Below are positions 9,162 through 17,710 of a stretch of 50,246 nt of DNA, piece after piece; the first letter of the stretch is position 1, and each line of letters starts with the position of its first letter. The translations under genes and the position numbers were made by a program. The notes beneath the pieces were generated by a model, which worked only from the letters and a program-made list of their open reading frames with translations, did not search any database and had not been told where the DNA came from. The stretch comes from Colimorpha_A sp964630635. GTDB lineage: Bacteria > Bacillota > Clostridia > Oscillospirales > CAG-272. The stretch spans positions 1 through 50,246 of the forward strand of contig CAZVVM010000001.1 of NCBI GenBank assembly GCA_964630635.1. Direction: 5' to 3'.

Positions 9162-10937
9162 TCAGTTTTGGAACTGTGAATTGTAAAGAGAAGCGTAAAC
9201 GCCGTTCTTCGCAAGCAGCTCTTCGTGGTTGCCGCTCTCGGCGATCTGTCCGTTTCTTATAACGAGAATAACGTCGGCGTTTTTGATAGTCGAAAGGCGG
9301 TGGGCAATTACGAATGACGTTCTGCCTACCATAAGCGAAAGCATCGCCTTCTGTATCATCTGCTCGGTGCGTGAGTCAACGTTTGATGTTGCCTCGTCGA
9401 GGATCAATATCGGCGCGTCGGAAAGAAGCGCGCGGGATATGTTGAGAAGCTGTTTTTGACCCTTTGAGATATTAACGCCGTCGTCGGAGAGCACGGTGTC
9501 GTATCCGTCTTTGAGTGACATAACGTAATCGTGAATACCAGCGGTCTTTGCGGCTCTTATTATATCCTCGTCGGTGACGTTTTCGTTACCGAATGCGATG
9601 TTGTCGCGTATCGTTCCTTCAAAGAGCCAGGTGTCCTGAAGTACCATCGTAAAGGAACGGCGAAGAGAATCGCGGGTAATTTCGTAGATGCTCTTGCCGT
9701 CGAGCAGAATATCACCCGATTGCGGATCGTAAAAGCGCATAAGAAGGTTTGCAATAGTTGTTTTTCCCGCACCCGTAGGGCCGACGATAGCGACGGTGCT
9801 TCCGGGTTTAACGTCAAGCGAGAAGCCGCTGATGACAGTTTTGCCTTCCTCATAGCCGAAGTTTACGTCTTTGAATGAGACTCCGCCGTTCACGTCAGCG
9901 ACGGTCAGAGCGTCGGGAGTGTCTTTCTTTTCGGGTTGCTCGTCAAGCACGCGGAAAATTCTCTCCGTTGCGGAGGTCGCAGACTGCAGGTCAGCTATAA
10001 TATTTGCAATTTCGCCGACCGGCCCCGAAAAGCGTCTTGAATACAGTATAAACTCGGAAATTCCCGACAGCGTGATACCGCCGGAAATGTAGAGTATCGT
10101 TCCGAACATACTCACGAGCGACATTGAGAGGTTGCTGATAAAGTTGACGCCCGGACCGATAACGCTTCCTTGATATTCTGCCTCGTAGAAGGTGTTGACG
10201 GCATCTGTGTTACGGCTGTTGAAGCGTCCGATTATTACCTCTTCGCGGTTGTACGCCTTAATGGACTTCTGTCCCGAAAGCATTTCCTCGGCGTAGCCGT
10301 TAAGCTCACCAAGCTTTGCAGATCTCTTTCTGAATAGCGGTCTTACCTTTTGTGAGCGGTATTTGATGAACCATATAGAGAGCGGAAGCGTTACCGCAAA
10401 AACGAGTATCAAGGGCGGTGAGATAATGATCATCATTGTAAACGAGCCGATGATCGTTATCGCGCTTGTGACGATCTGCAAAAGGTCGGACGAAAGCGAG
10501 GTGTTTATCGTGTCAATATCGTAGGAAAGACGGCTTACGATGTCGCCCGTCTGATTTTTATCGAAGTAGCTGACAGGGAGAGCAAGAAGATGCGAAAATA
10601 CCTGTTTACGCATATTGAACGATATTTTTTTGCTCAAACGGAGCATAATTATCGAGTTGAAATAAGAGAGAATTGACGATACGATATAGAATATCGCCAT
10701 AAGGGCGCAGAAGAAGATGACCGTATCAAAATCGACCTTGCCTTTTCCGCCCTCGATTGCCTTGATGGCTTGTCCCGAAAGCATAGGACCGGCAAGCGAC
10801 AGACCGCTTGAAACCGTTACAAGTATCATCGAGGCGATAAACAAGCCCTTTTGCGACCAGATATAAGGAAAGAGCTTGCGAAGGACTCCCCATTTGATCG
10901 TGGGCTTTGTCTGAACGCTAGTGGTGTTTTGGGTCAC
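9162..10937 (-). CDS. ABC exporter half-transporter, catalytic-site subunit
   Basis: A 591-residue exporter: an N-terminal six-helix membrane domain (to about residue 330), then a nucleotide-binding domain. Walker A is GPTGAGKTT, the signature is the unusual ISKGQ, Walker B is ILILDEATS with the catalytic Glu, and the switch His is in VIAHRLSTI. The partner gene just upstream has the opposite set (normal signature, Asp for Glu, no switch His). This is the pattern of heterodimeric exporters such as TM287/288 and BmrCD, in which one ATP site is degenerate. Its ATG overlaps the partner's stop by 4 bases. The substrate is unknown; drugs, peptides or lipids are typical for the family. Confidence 0.93.
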   Translation of the reverse strand: MTQNTTSVQTKPTIKWGVLRKLFPYIWSQKGLFIASMILVTVSSGLSLAGPMLSGQAIKAIEGGKGKVDFDTVIFFCALMAIFYIVSSILSYFNSIIMLRLSKKISFNMRKQVFSHLLALPVSYFDKNQTGDIVSRLSYDIDTINTSLSSDLLQIVTSAITIIGSFTMMIIISPPLILVFAVTLPLSIWFIKYRSQKVRPLFRKRSAKLGELNGYAEEMLSGQKSIKAYNREEVIIGRFNSRNTDAVNTFYEAEYQGSVIGPGVNFISNLSMSLVSMFGTILYISGGITLSGISEFILYSRRFSGPVGEIANIIADLQSATSATERIFRVLDEQPEKKDTPDALTVADVNGGVSFKDVNFGYEEGKTVISGFSLDVKPGSTVAIVGPTGAGKTTIANLLMRFYDPQSGDILLDGKSIYEITRDSLRRSFTMVLQDTWLFEGTIRDNIAFGNENVTDEDIIRAAKTAGIHDYVMSLKDGYDTVLSDDGVNISKGQKQLLNISRALLSDAPILILDEATSNVDSRTEQMIQKAMLSLMVGRTSFVIAHRLSTIKNADVILVIRNGQIAESGNHEELLAKNGVYASLYNSQFQN

Positions 10938-12649
10938 TGCGTCTCACCTCCTATCTGTGATAGCGAAATCTCGCGGTAAATATCGCAGGTGGAGATCAGC
11001 TCGTCGTGAGTACCGTCACCGACGACCTTTCCGTTCTCAAGAACGAGTATTCTGTCGGCGTGCGATATTGAGCTTACACGCTGTGCGACGATGACCTTCG
11101 TCGTGTTTGCATAGCTTTCGCGCAGATGAGAGCGAAGCGTTGCGTCCGTTCTGTAATCGAGCGCGCTTGACGAGTCGTCAAGAATGAGTATGTCGGGCTT
11201 ACCCGCAAGGGCTCGCGTGATAAGAACTCTTTGTCTCTGACCGCCGCTCAAATTAGTGCCCTTTGTATTGAGCCAGTGATCCGTTCCGTCGTCAAGGGCG
11301 GATACGAATTCTGAAGCGCAGGCGTTATCGAGTGCCGATGAAATCTCGTCTTCTGAAACGTCACGGCCGAAAGATATGTTATCAAGAAGCGTTCCCGCAT
11401 AAATGAAATCATTTTGCAGGACGGTACCGAAGCGTGTACGAAGCTCCTCTGACGTGAGAGATCTTATGTCGTAGCCGTCTATGAGAACGGAGCCGCTATC
11501 GGGGTCGTAAAAGCGCAGAAGCAGTTGTATCAGCGTTGATTTGCCGCTTCCCGTTGCACCTATTATTCCGATCGTCTGACCTTTTTTCAGAGTAAAGGAA
11601 ACGTTATCGAGATTTTGCTTTGAGCCGTTGTATGAGAAGGAAACGTCACGGAATTCAATAAATGTGTCGGTATTTTCACGCTCGCCCTTTGGTAAATAAG
11701 AGATGTCCGGCTCAATATCGCATATTTCGGAAATTCTGTCAGCCGATGCTACGCCTTTGGAGAACATTGTAAATATTCTCGTTATACTGAGCATTGCGTT
11801 AAGAATGATCGTAAAATACGACATAAACGCGATTATCATTCCGGCTTCTGCTTTTCCGCCGTTTACTCTTATCGCGCCGACGAGTATGACCGCCGACATT
11901 CCGATATTGAGAAATGCGTTCATAAGCGGCGTTGTAAGCGAGATAACGTAGCCAGATTTAAGCTCGGCTTCGTTAAGACGCTTGTTTTTGGAATCAAACT
12001 TTTTGTTCTGATGTTCAACTCGTGAAAGCGCCTTTATAACGCGGATGCCCTGTGCGCTCTCGCGTACGGTGCCGACCATATCGTCAGTACGCTCCTGCAC
12101 CTTTTTGTAAAGCGGAATTCCTTTTTTCGACACTATAACGACTGCCGCCGTTATGAAGGGAAGGACCGCAAGGAGAACGAGACAGAGCATCGGTTCCATT
12201 GAGAAGGTGATTATGATTCCGCCGATAAGAAGTATCGGAGCGCGGACACCGAGACGCTGAACCATTCCTATCGTATGGTGAACGTTATATGTGTCCGACG
12301 TAAGACGCGTTTCGAGCGTTGGAATCGTGATCTCATCTATCTGCCTTGATGATAAGTAGGATATTCTCTTAAACAGATCGCTTCTTATTTCTCTTGTAGC
12401 GTCGCGCGCCACGGCGCAAGCCATACGGTTTGCGACAACGTTGCCCACTAATCCTATGACGGCGCAAAGGAGCATCAGTCCGCCGAACAGAACAACAGTC
12501 TTGATGCTGCCCGTAGGAACAACGTTGTCAATAATATGCTCAAGAATGTACGGTATCAAAAGGTCTACGACCGTTCCTATGATCTTGATAATAAGACCGA
12601 CTGTCATCATAGAATAGTGAGGGCGAAGATATTTCATTATGAATTTCAT
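10934..12649 (-). CDS. ABC exporter half-transporter, degenerate-site subunit
   Basis: A 571-residue exporter half with an N-terminal membrane domain and a C-terminal ATPase domain. Walker A is GATGSGKST and the signature is the canonical LSGGQ. Walker B reads ILILDDSSSALD, so the catalytic Glu is Asp, and the switch position is Gln (VIVAQRVSSI) instead of His. These are the marks of the non-hydrolysing subunit of a heterodimeric exporter; the matching catalytic subunit follows with a 4-base overlap. It is first in a three-gene minus-strand operon under the consensus promoter at 12678-12706, with a GAGG ribosome site six bases before the ATG. Confidence 0.93.
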   Translation of the reverse strand: MKFIMKYLRPHYSMMTVGLIIKIIGTVVDLLIPYILEHIIDNVVPTGSIKTVVLFGGLMLLCAVIGLVGNVVANRMACAVARDATREIRSDLFKRISYLSSRQIDEITIPTLETRLTSDTYNVHHTIGMVQRLGVRAPILLIGGIIITFSMEPMLCLVLLAVLPFITAAVVIVSKKGIPLYKKVQERTDDMVGTVRESAQGIRVIKALSRVEHQNKKFDSKNKRLNEAELKSGYVISLTTPLMNAFLNIGMSAVILVGAIRVNGGKAEAGMIIAFMSYFTIILNAMLSITRIFTMFSKGVASADRISEICDIEPDISYLPKGERENTDTFIEFRDVSFSYNGSKQNLDNVSFTLKKGQTIGIIGATGSGKSTLIQLLLRFYDPDSGSVLIDGYDIRSLTSEELRTRFGTVLQNDFIYAGTLLDNISFGRDVSEDEISSALDNACASEFVSALDDGTDHWLNTKGTNLSGGQRQRVLITRALAGKPDILILDDSSSALDYRTDATLRSHLRESYANTTKVIVAQRVSSISHADRILVLENGKVVGDGTHDELISTCDIYREISLSQIGGETQ

Positions 12650-12677
12650 CTTGTACCTCGTATATTAAACTAAAAAC

Positions 12678-12706
12678 ATTATACTACATATCGTTTTTGA
12701 TGTCAA
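12678..12706 (-). promoter_or_regulatory. Consensus sigma-A-type promoter for the ABC operon
   Basis: Read on the minus strand: TTGACA (12701-12706), an exact 17-base spacer, and TATAAT (12678-12683). Both boxes are perfect consensus. It lies 28 bases upstream of the first exporter gene and is back to back with the birA promoter; the two -35 boxes are only 15 bases apart. Confidence 0.9.
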
Positions 12707-12721
12707 CAAACGCCAAAAATA

Positions 12722-12750
12722 TTGACAAAACTCTGCGTATAAGTTAGAAT
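12722..12750 (+). promoter_or_regulatory. Sigma-A-type promoter for birA
   Basis: TTGACA at 12722-12727, a 17-base spacer, and TAGAAT at 12745-12750. The expected transcript starts near 12757, giving a leader of under 20 bases that contains the AGGGGGAG ribosome site. Confidence 0.88.
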
Positions 12751-12773
12751 TATACCGAAAAGGGGGAGAAACC

Positions 12774-13517
12774 ATGGTCGAACTGTGTGAAGACGGAAAT
12801 AGAGCAGAAATTGCATTTTTTGATACGCTTCCGTCAACCAACGCCTTTCTTAAAGAGGAATGTAAAAAAGGCGCACCGAACTACTATACCGTTATCGCCG
12901 ATCGTCAGACGAGCGGCAGAGGACGCCTCGGAAGAAGCTTTTTTTCCGATAACGGCGGTCTGTATATGAGCTTTCTGCTTCGCGAGGTCGACGATGGTGA
13001 CTTGATACGTATTACCGCTGCGGCAGGGGTCTCTGTTGCCGAAGCGATTGATATAGTATACGGTGTTAAGTGCAGAATAAAGTGGGTAAACGATCTGATA
13101 TATAACGGTAAAAAGGTCTGCGGAATATTAGCGGAAGGTGTTATATCCGAAAGCGGAATAATTGAGGGTGTTGTCGTTGGTGTTGGTGTCAATATTGCTC
13201 CGCCGATCGGAGGATTTCCTGACGAGATCAAGGATATTGCAGGCACCGTTTCCGATCACTATTCAGCTGCCGAGCGCGACGCTCTTGCCAATGCAATTCT
13301 CGCAAGCTTTTGTCGTAATATCGGGTCGCAGACGCTTGTAGACGAATACCGCGCTCTTTCTAACGTGATAGGAAAAGACGTAAAGGTGATCACGCCAAGT
13401 GGAACCTACGATGCGAAAGCAATCGAGATTGATTCATCGTTTGGACTTACAGTTGTAACAGACGACGGAAAAAAGAAAACTCTCCGTAGCGGAGAGATAA
13501 GCATTAGAACGAAATAA
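12774..13517 (+). CDS. birA: Biotin-[acetyl-CoA-carboxylase] ligase (no repressor domain)
   Basis: A 247-residue biotin protein ligase, which makes biotinyl-AMP and attaches biotin to a lysine of carboxylase carrier domains. Visible motifs are DTLPSTNAFLKEE, the adenylate-binding loop TSGRGRLGRSF, GGLYMSFLLR, KWVNDLIYNGKKVCGIL and VVVGVGVNI, then a small C-terminal SH3-like domain. It lacks the N-terminal winged-helix DNA-binding domain of the bifunctional BirA repressor, so it is probably enzyme only. A very strong GGGGGAG site precedes the ATG. It is a single-gene unit with its own promoter and terminator. Confidence 0.93.
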   Translation: MVELCEDGNRAEIAFFDTLPSTNAFLKEECKKGAPNYYTVIADRQTSGRGRLGRSFFSDNGGLYMSFLLREVDDGDLIRITAAAGVSVAEAIDIVYGVKCRIKWVNDLIYNGKKVCGILAEGVISESGIIEGVVVGVGVNIAPPIGGFPDEIKDIAGTVSDHYSAAERDALANAILASFCRNIGSQTLVDEYRALSNVIGKDVKVITPSGTYDAKAIEIDSSFGLTVVTDDGKKKTLRSGEISIRTK

Positions 13518-13540
13518 CCGACGGAAAACCGTCGGTTATT
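13513..13540. terminator. Bidirectional hairpin terminator
   Basis: A perfect 12-bp stem, AATAACCGACGG and CCGTCGGTTATT, around an AAAA loop, followed by a T run. The birA stop codon lies in the left arm and the permease stop codon (minus strand) begins two bases past the right arm, so it serves both convergent genes. Confidence 0.92.
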
Positions 13541-13541
13541 T

Positions 13542-14684
13542 TTATATCAGTGAACAGAATAACATAAGTATTCCCAGGAAAGTGAAATTGATAAGTGAGA
13601 ACATAATGAAGTATTTCTTTACACCCTGCGGATCGACCGACTGGTACTGCTTGAACGTGATCAGCGAGGCAAGAGATGCGATAAGCGTTCCCGTTCCGCC
13701 TATATTCACTCCGATAAGCAGATCTCGGTAATTCCCGGTAAATTCAGAAAGGAGAATAGCAGATGGCACGTTACTTATGAACTGGCAGGAGAGGGAGCTG
13801 AATATCAGAGCGTTTTTCTCCATAAGAGCAGAGAGTACGTTGCTTATAGCGTCTATTCGTGCCATATTTCCTGCAAATATAAAGAAGAAAACAAAGGTAA
13901 AGAGAAGTCCGTAATCTACGTCTTTAAGTGCCTTCCTGTCAAGCATGATCATTGCTGCGGGTATAAGAATAAGCCCGATCACAAAGGGAACGAGACGGAA
14001 AACTATAAGAAGCGAAAATGCGAACAGCATAATATAGGCGGCGGTTTTTCCTGCGGGCAGCTTCGTGTCGTCCGCGCAGTTAAGCTCAACCTTCTCGTTT
14101 TTTACGAATATAAAGACGGAAAGAAGTATTAGAGCTATCGAAAGAAGGAAGGGCGGAAGCATTATAAGAGTAAACTCACCCGTCGGAATATTGAATTTGT
14201 TGTAAAGAAACAGATTTTGCGGATTACCGAAGGGAGTTACCATACCGCCGAGGTTTGCGGCGATATTCTGCATAATAAAGGTGTAGCAAAGATATTTCTT
14301 GTTACCTGTTTCCGAAAGTGCTATGTAGCCGAGAGGGAGAAAGGTGATAAGCGCCATATCGTTTGCAATCAGCATTGACCCGATAAAGGTAATCATAAGA
14401 AGTGCAATAACCGTTTTTCTCGTGCTTCCTGCGAGCGAAACCAGCTTTCTTGCAACGACGGTAAAGAACTTTACGTTACGAAGCCCGCATATGACCGCAA
14501 GCGTACAGAAAAGACAGGTAAGCGTTCTGAAATCGAGATACGATAAATACTTCTCATCAGGCGGAACTATAAAAGAAGAAAGCAGCGCGGCAAAGAAAGC
14601 AACGATCAGAACCGTGTTTTGCTTGAGAATACATATAATTTTATGAAAGTCAAGTTTTCTTTTAATTGGTTCGTGGGCGATCAT
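13542..14684 (-). CDS. SLC13/ArsB-like anion permease
   Basis: A 380-residue polytopic membrane protein with about ten hydrophobic helices. The stretches IANDMALITFLPLGY (near residue 105) and NIAANLGGMVTPFGNPQNLFLY (near residue 140) are typical of the citrate transporter-like / SLC13 / ArsB superfamily, where such loops form the substrate and cation site. The C-terminal half carries the related repeat SNVPSAILLSEF and NIGGTGTLIASLASLI. The substrate could be a dicarboxylate, citrate, sulfate or arsenite; the sequence does not decide. The start is supported by AAGGAG seven bases upstream and by the promoter at 14714-14742. It is a single-gene unit divergent from galT. Confidence 0.82.
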   Translation of the reverse strand: MIAHEPIKRKLDFHKIICILKQNTVLIVAFFAALLSSFIVPPDEKYLSYLDFRTLTCLFCTLAVICGLRNVKFFTVVARKLVSLAGSTRKTVIALLMITFIGSMLIANDMALITFLPLGYIALSETGNKKYLCYTFIMQNIAANLGGMVTPFGNPQNLFLYNKFNIPTGEFTLIMLPPFLLSIALILLSVFIFVKNEKVELNCADDTKLPAGKTAAYIMLFAFSLLIVFRLVPFVIGLILIPAAMIMLDRKALKDVDYGLLFTFVFFFIFAGNMARIDAISNVLSALMEKNALIFSSLSCQFISNVPSAILLSEFTGNYRDLLIGVNIGGTGTLIASLASLITFKQYQSVDPQGVKKYFIMFSLINFTFLGILMLFCSLI

Positions 14685-14713
14685 AATTATACTCCTTGTA
14701 AAAATCCTCGAAA

Positions 14714-14742
14714 ATTATATCAAAAACACGGTGCTGCATCAA
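14714..14742 (-). promoter_or_regulatory. Promoter for the anion permease
   Basis: On the minus strand: TTGATG (14737-14742), 17 bases, then TATAAT (14714-14719), preceded by TGA to give an extended -10. Confidence 0.82.
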
Positions 14743-14775
14743 GCGCAATTATCTACAATTTTTTATTTAATAATA

Positions 14776-14804
14776 TTGATTTTTACGGCAAAAAGTGGTA
14801 TAAT
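14776..14804 (+). promoter_or_regulatory. Promoter for galT
   Basis: TTGATT at 14776-14781, a 17-base spacer, and TATAAT at 14799-14804. The leader before galT is about 45 bases, too short for a riboswitch. Confidence 0.82.
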
Positions 14805-14855
14805 TATCAAAAATGTATTTTATAGAATGACAGACATAATAACGAGGCGGTAAAA

Positions 14856-16355
14856 ATGATAAACGAAGCAATAACTCAACTGATAAATTACGCTGAAAAG
14901 AACGGACTGATCGAGAAGGATGACCGCGCATATGCTATAAACAGAGTGCTTGAGGTCCTCGGCATTGACGGATATGAGCCGACTGATAATGCGCCTGAAA
15001 GAGAGATACACGAGATCCTTTCAGTTATGTGCGACTATGCGGTAGCAAAGGGTATGGTAGAGGACGGCGTTGTCTTCCGTGACCTTTTTGATACGAAGAT
15101 AATGGGCGCTATAATGCCGCGTCCGTCTGAAGTGATTTCGAAGTTCACTTCTCTATACGAAAAATCGCCGAAGGAAGCGACAGACTGGTATTATAAGTTG
15201 AGCTGTGACAGCAACTATATTCGCGGGGACAGAATAAAGAAGGACAGACGCTGGAAGCTCGATACCGAGTTCGGAACGATGGACATAACGATCAATCTTT
15301 CGAAGCCCGAAAAGGACCCGAAGGCGATCGCTGCTGCAAGAAATATGAAGCAGTCGGATATTGCTTATCCGAAGTGTGCCCTTTGTAAAGAAAACGAAGG
15401 GTATGCAGGCCGCATCAATGCTCCGGCAAGACAGAACCATAGAATTATCCCCGTCACGATCAACGAGTCGCCGTGGATGTTCCAGTACTCGCCTTACGTT
15501 TATTACAACGAGCATTGTATCGTATTTAATTCCGAACATACTCCGATGGCGATTAATAAGGCGACCTTCAGAAAGCTTCTCGATTTCGTCATTCAGTTCC
15601 CGCACTATTTCGTCGGTTCAAACGCCGATCTTCCGATTGTAGGCGGTTCTATTCTTACTCACGACCACTTCCAGGGCGGTAACTATACGTTCGCTATGGC
15701 GGTCGCGCCGATTGAGCGAGAGATCAGCTTCAACGGTTTCTCTGACGTTAGTGCAGGCATCGTTAAATGGCCGTTAAGCGTTATACGTCTTTCGAGCGAA
15801 AATCCAGACCGTCTCGTTGAGCTCGGCGGAGTTATACTCGACAAATGGATAAATTACAGCGACGAGGACGCATATATCTTTGCATATACCGACGGTGAAC
15901 GCCATAACACGATAACGCCTATCGCACGCAAGAATGGCGACAAGTACGAGCTCGACCTCGTTCTCCGCAACAACATAACGACCCCCGACCGTCCTCTCGG
16001 CGTATATCATCCGCGCCCCGAGTACCATCATATAAAGAAAGAGAACATTGGACTTATCGAGGTAATGGGACTTGCGGTTCTTCCCGCACGTCTTAAAAAG
16101 GAGCTGGCAGAGGTAGCCGACGCTATCGTTCGCGGCATCGATCTTCGCTCGACCGAAACTCTTGCAAGCCACGCAGCTTGGGCAGAGCAGGTTATCGGTA
16201 ATCATCCCGAAATCAGCAAGGATAATGTACTTGAAATTCTTGAGTATGAAACGGGTAAGGTCTTTGAGGGTTGCCTTGTTGATGCAGGCGTTTATAAATG
16301 CACGCCCGAAGGCAGAGATGCTTTCAAAAAGTTTATTGACAGTGTAAATGAATAA
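14856..16355 (+). CDS. galT: UDP-glucose-hexose-1-phosphate uridylyltransferase, class II
   Basis: This 499-residue Leloir-pathway enzyme exchanges galactose-1-phosphate and UDP-glucose for UDP-galactose and glucose-1-phosphate. Its length and N-terminus (INEAITQLINYAEKNGLI) match the Firmicutes class II form, not the 350-residue E. coli type. YPKCALCKENEGYAGR, PVTINESPWMFQYSPY and the active-site stretch GGSILTHDHFQGGNYTFAM are visible. A GAGGCGG ribosome site precedes the ATG. It stands alone, with its own promoter and terminator; galK and galE are not nearby. Lone galT2 genes also occur in bacteria that use galactose/lacto-N-biose from host glycans, but nothing here decides that. Confidence 0.95.
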   Translation: MINEAITQLINYAEKNGLIEKDDRAYAINRVLEVLGIDGYEPTDNAPEREIHEILSVMCDYAVAKGMVEDGVVFRDLFDTKIMGAIMPRPSEVISKFTSLYEKSPKEATDWYYKLSCDSNYIRGDRIKKDRRWKLDTEFGTMDITINLSKPEKDPKAIAAARNMKQSDIAYPKCALCKENEGYAGRINAPARQNHRIIPVTINESPWMFQYSPYVYYNEHCIVFNSEHTPMAINKATFRKLLDFVIQFPHYFVGSNADLPIVGGSILTHDHFQGGNYTFAMAVAPIEREISFNGFSDVSAGIVKWPLSVIRLSSENPDRLVELGGVILDKWINYSDEDAYIFAYTDGERHNTITPIARKNGDKYELDLVLRNNITTPDRPLGVYHPRPEYHHIKKENIGLIEVMGLAVLPARLKKELAEVADAIVRGIDLRSTETLASHAAWAEQVIGNHPEISKDNVLEILEYETGKVFEGCLVDAGVYKCTPEGRDAFKKFIDSVNE

Positions 16356-16358
16356 CGT

Positions 16359-16385
16359 AAAACGGCGCTCTTTGAGCGTCGTTTT
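16359..16385 (+). terminator. Terminator of galT
   Basis: A 12-bp stem, AAAACGGCGCTC and GAGCGTCGTTTT, with one G-T pair, a TTT loop and a T-rich tail, starting three bases after the galT stop. Confidence 0.85.
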
Positions 16386-16419
16386 GTTATTAATTCGTAT
16401 ATAAATCGTTAAAATATTA

Positions 16420-16448
16420 TTGACATCTGATTATATCTGTGATATAAT
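16420..16448 (+). promoter_or_regulatory. Perfect consensus sigma-A promoter
   Basis: TTGACA (16420-16425), 17 bases, TATAAT (16443-16448): an exact consensus promoter in front of the zinc-ribbon membrane protein gene. This implies strong constitutive expression. Confidence 0.92.
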
Positions 16449-16496
16449 CTGCATAGTTACTTTTTAGTACATTATTTTTATTTGGAGGACACATTT

Positions 16497-17300
16497 ATGT
16501 TCTGTAACAAATGCGGAAAAGAACTTTCCGATAACGCTACCTTCTGTTCCGGCTGCGGAAATCAGGTAGGTGCAGCTCCCGCAGCAGCTCCCGCTGCAGC
16601 ATCTTCTTCGCTTCCCCCCATCCTTTCTCGTCTTATCAGCCAGATCACCAACTTCTTCACCAAGAAGGATCCCGTTGGCGTAGTTGCTAACTCCGCAAAG
16701 GACAATAGCTTCTCCGGCGTTATCCTCGCTGTATTCGGCGTTCTTATGTTCGCTGTTGGCGCGATGGTAAACGTGAATCAGGGTATGCTTGCTTACTACA
16801 AGAACGCTTATGACGATATGTGGTCTGACAAGATTGCTGAACAAATTGCAAAAAGATTCCCGACAGGAACATCGTTCGGTATGTTTCTTCTTCTTGCAGT
16901 AGTCGTTTTTGCAGTTGCTTCCGTTATGGTATACGTTGCAACCACCAAGATTGCAAAAAAGCAGATTAGCATTAGCGGCGCAGTAAACGTAGTTGCTTAT
17001 GCTTCTATTCCGATGATTGCTGTTTCAATTCTGAATATGCTTCTCGGTCTCATTTGGTACCCTCTTCCCGTTATCTTTATGCTCGTAGCTCTTTGTGCTA
17101 CCGTTGCTATTATCGGATCTTCCATCGACAAGGTTTCCGAAAGTGAAAAGCCCCTTACTGTTAAGCTTCTCGTTTTTGGTGTTACTGCAGTTGTCGCACT
17201 TGTCTTCCTTTGGATCGCTCTTAAGAGCATCAACAACCTCAAAGATAAAGAAGGCGCAATTTCAGCACTTATTAACAACTTTATTGTAAAGCTCGACTAA
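16497..17300 (+). CDS. Zinc-ribbon membrane protein of unknown function
   Basis: A 267-residue protein. It starts MFCNKCGKELSDNATFCSGCG, a four-cysteine zinc ribbon, followed by an Ala/Pro linker and then a membrane domain with about four or five hydrophobic helices between residues 75 and 255. The membrane part vaguely resembles YIP1-type domains (SISGAVNVVAYASIPMIA), but I cannot assign it firmly. The ATG at 16497 has GGAGGA seven bases upstream; a TTG at 16482 overlapping that site is rejected. It is driven by a perfect consensus promoter and ends in a strong terminator, so it is a highly expressed single-gene unit. Similar zinc-ribbon plus membrane proteins are common in gut Clostridia and mostly uncharacterised. 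Confidence 0.85.
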   Translation: MFCNKCGKELSDNATFCSGCGNQVGAAPAAAPAAASSSLPPILSRLISQITNFFTKKDPVGVVANSAKDNSFSGVILAVFGVLMFAVGAMVNVNQGMLAYYKNAYDDMWSDKIAEQIAKRFPTGTSFGMFLLLAVVVFAVASVMVYVATTKIAKKQISISGAVNVVAYASIPMIAVSILNMLLGLIWYPLPVIFMLVALCATVAIIGSSIDKVSESEKPLTVKLLVFGVTAVVALVFLWIALKSINNLKDKEGAISALINNFIVKLD

Positions 17301-17309
17301 TAATTTCGC

Positions 17310-17337
17310 AAAAGCAGTCGCTTCGGCGACTGCTTTT
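17310..17337. terminator. Bidirectional hairpin terminator
   Basis: A perfect 12-bp stem, AAAAGCAGTCGC and GCGACTGCTTTT, closed by a stable TTCG tetraloop, with T runs outward on the plus strand. It separates the convergent zinc-ribbon gene and spoVAE. Confidence 0.93.
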
Positions 17338-17341
17338 TCTT

Positions 17342-17710
17342 TTATTTTGGTTTACTTTTGAATATTAAAGAAACTGCCAAGCCCATAAACATTGCGGCGG
17401 TTATTCCGCCTGCGGCACCTGTAATACCGCCCGTCAGCACACCAATCAAGCCGTCACTGTCGACGGCTTTTTTCACGCCCTCTGCCAGGCAGTAACCGAA
17501 GCCGGTAAGCGGTGTAGTAGCGCCGTTGCCTGCGAATTTTACGAGATGTCCGTAAACGCCTATTCCCGTCAGAAAAACACCGATAACAACGTATGATACG
17601 AGTATTCGTGCGGGTGTCAGCTTTGTCTTATCTATCAGTATTTGTGCTATCGCGCAAAATACACCTCCGACCAGAAATGCGATCAACAGCCGACCTTCAA
17701 CCGTGTTCAT
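17342..17710 (-). CDS. spoVAE: Stage V sporulation protein AE
   Basis: A 122-residue membrane protein with about three or four hydrophobic helices and a GNGATTPLTGFGYCLAEGVKKAV loop, matching SpoVAE (the AEb type). SpoVA proteins form the inner forespore membrane channel that loads dipicolinic acid into the spore and releases it on germination. Its ATG overlaps the spoVAD stop by four bases, so the two are co-translated. It shows that the organism is, or recently was, a spore former. Confidence 0.92.
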   Translation of the reverse strand: MNTVEGRLLIAFLVGGVFCAIAQILIDKTKLTPARILVSYVVIGVFLTGIGVYGHLVKFAGNGATTPLTGFGYCLAEGVKKAVDSDGLIGVLTGGITGAAGGITAAMFMGLAVSLIFKSKPK

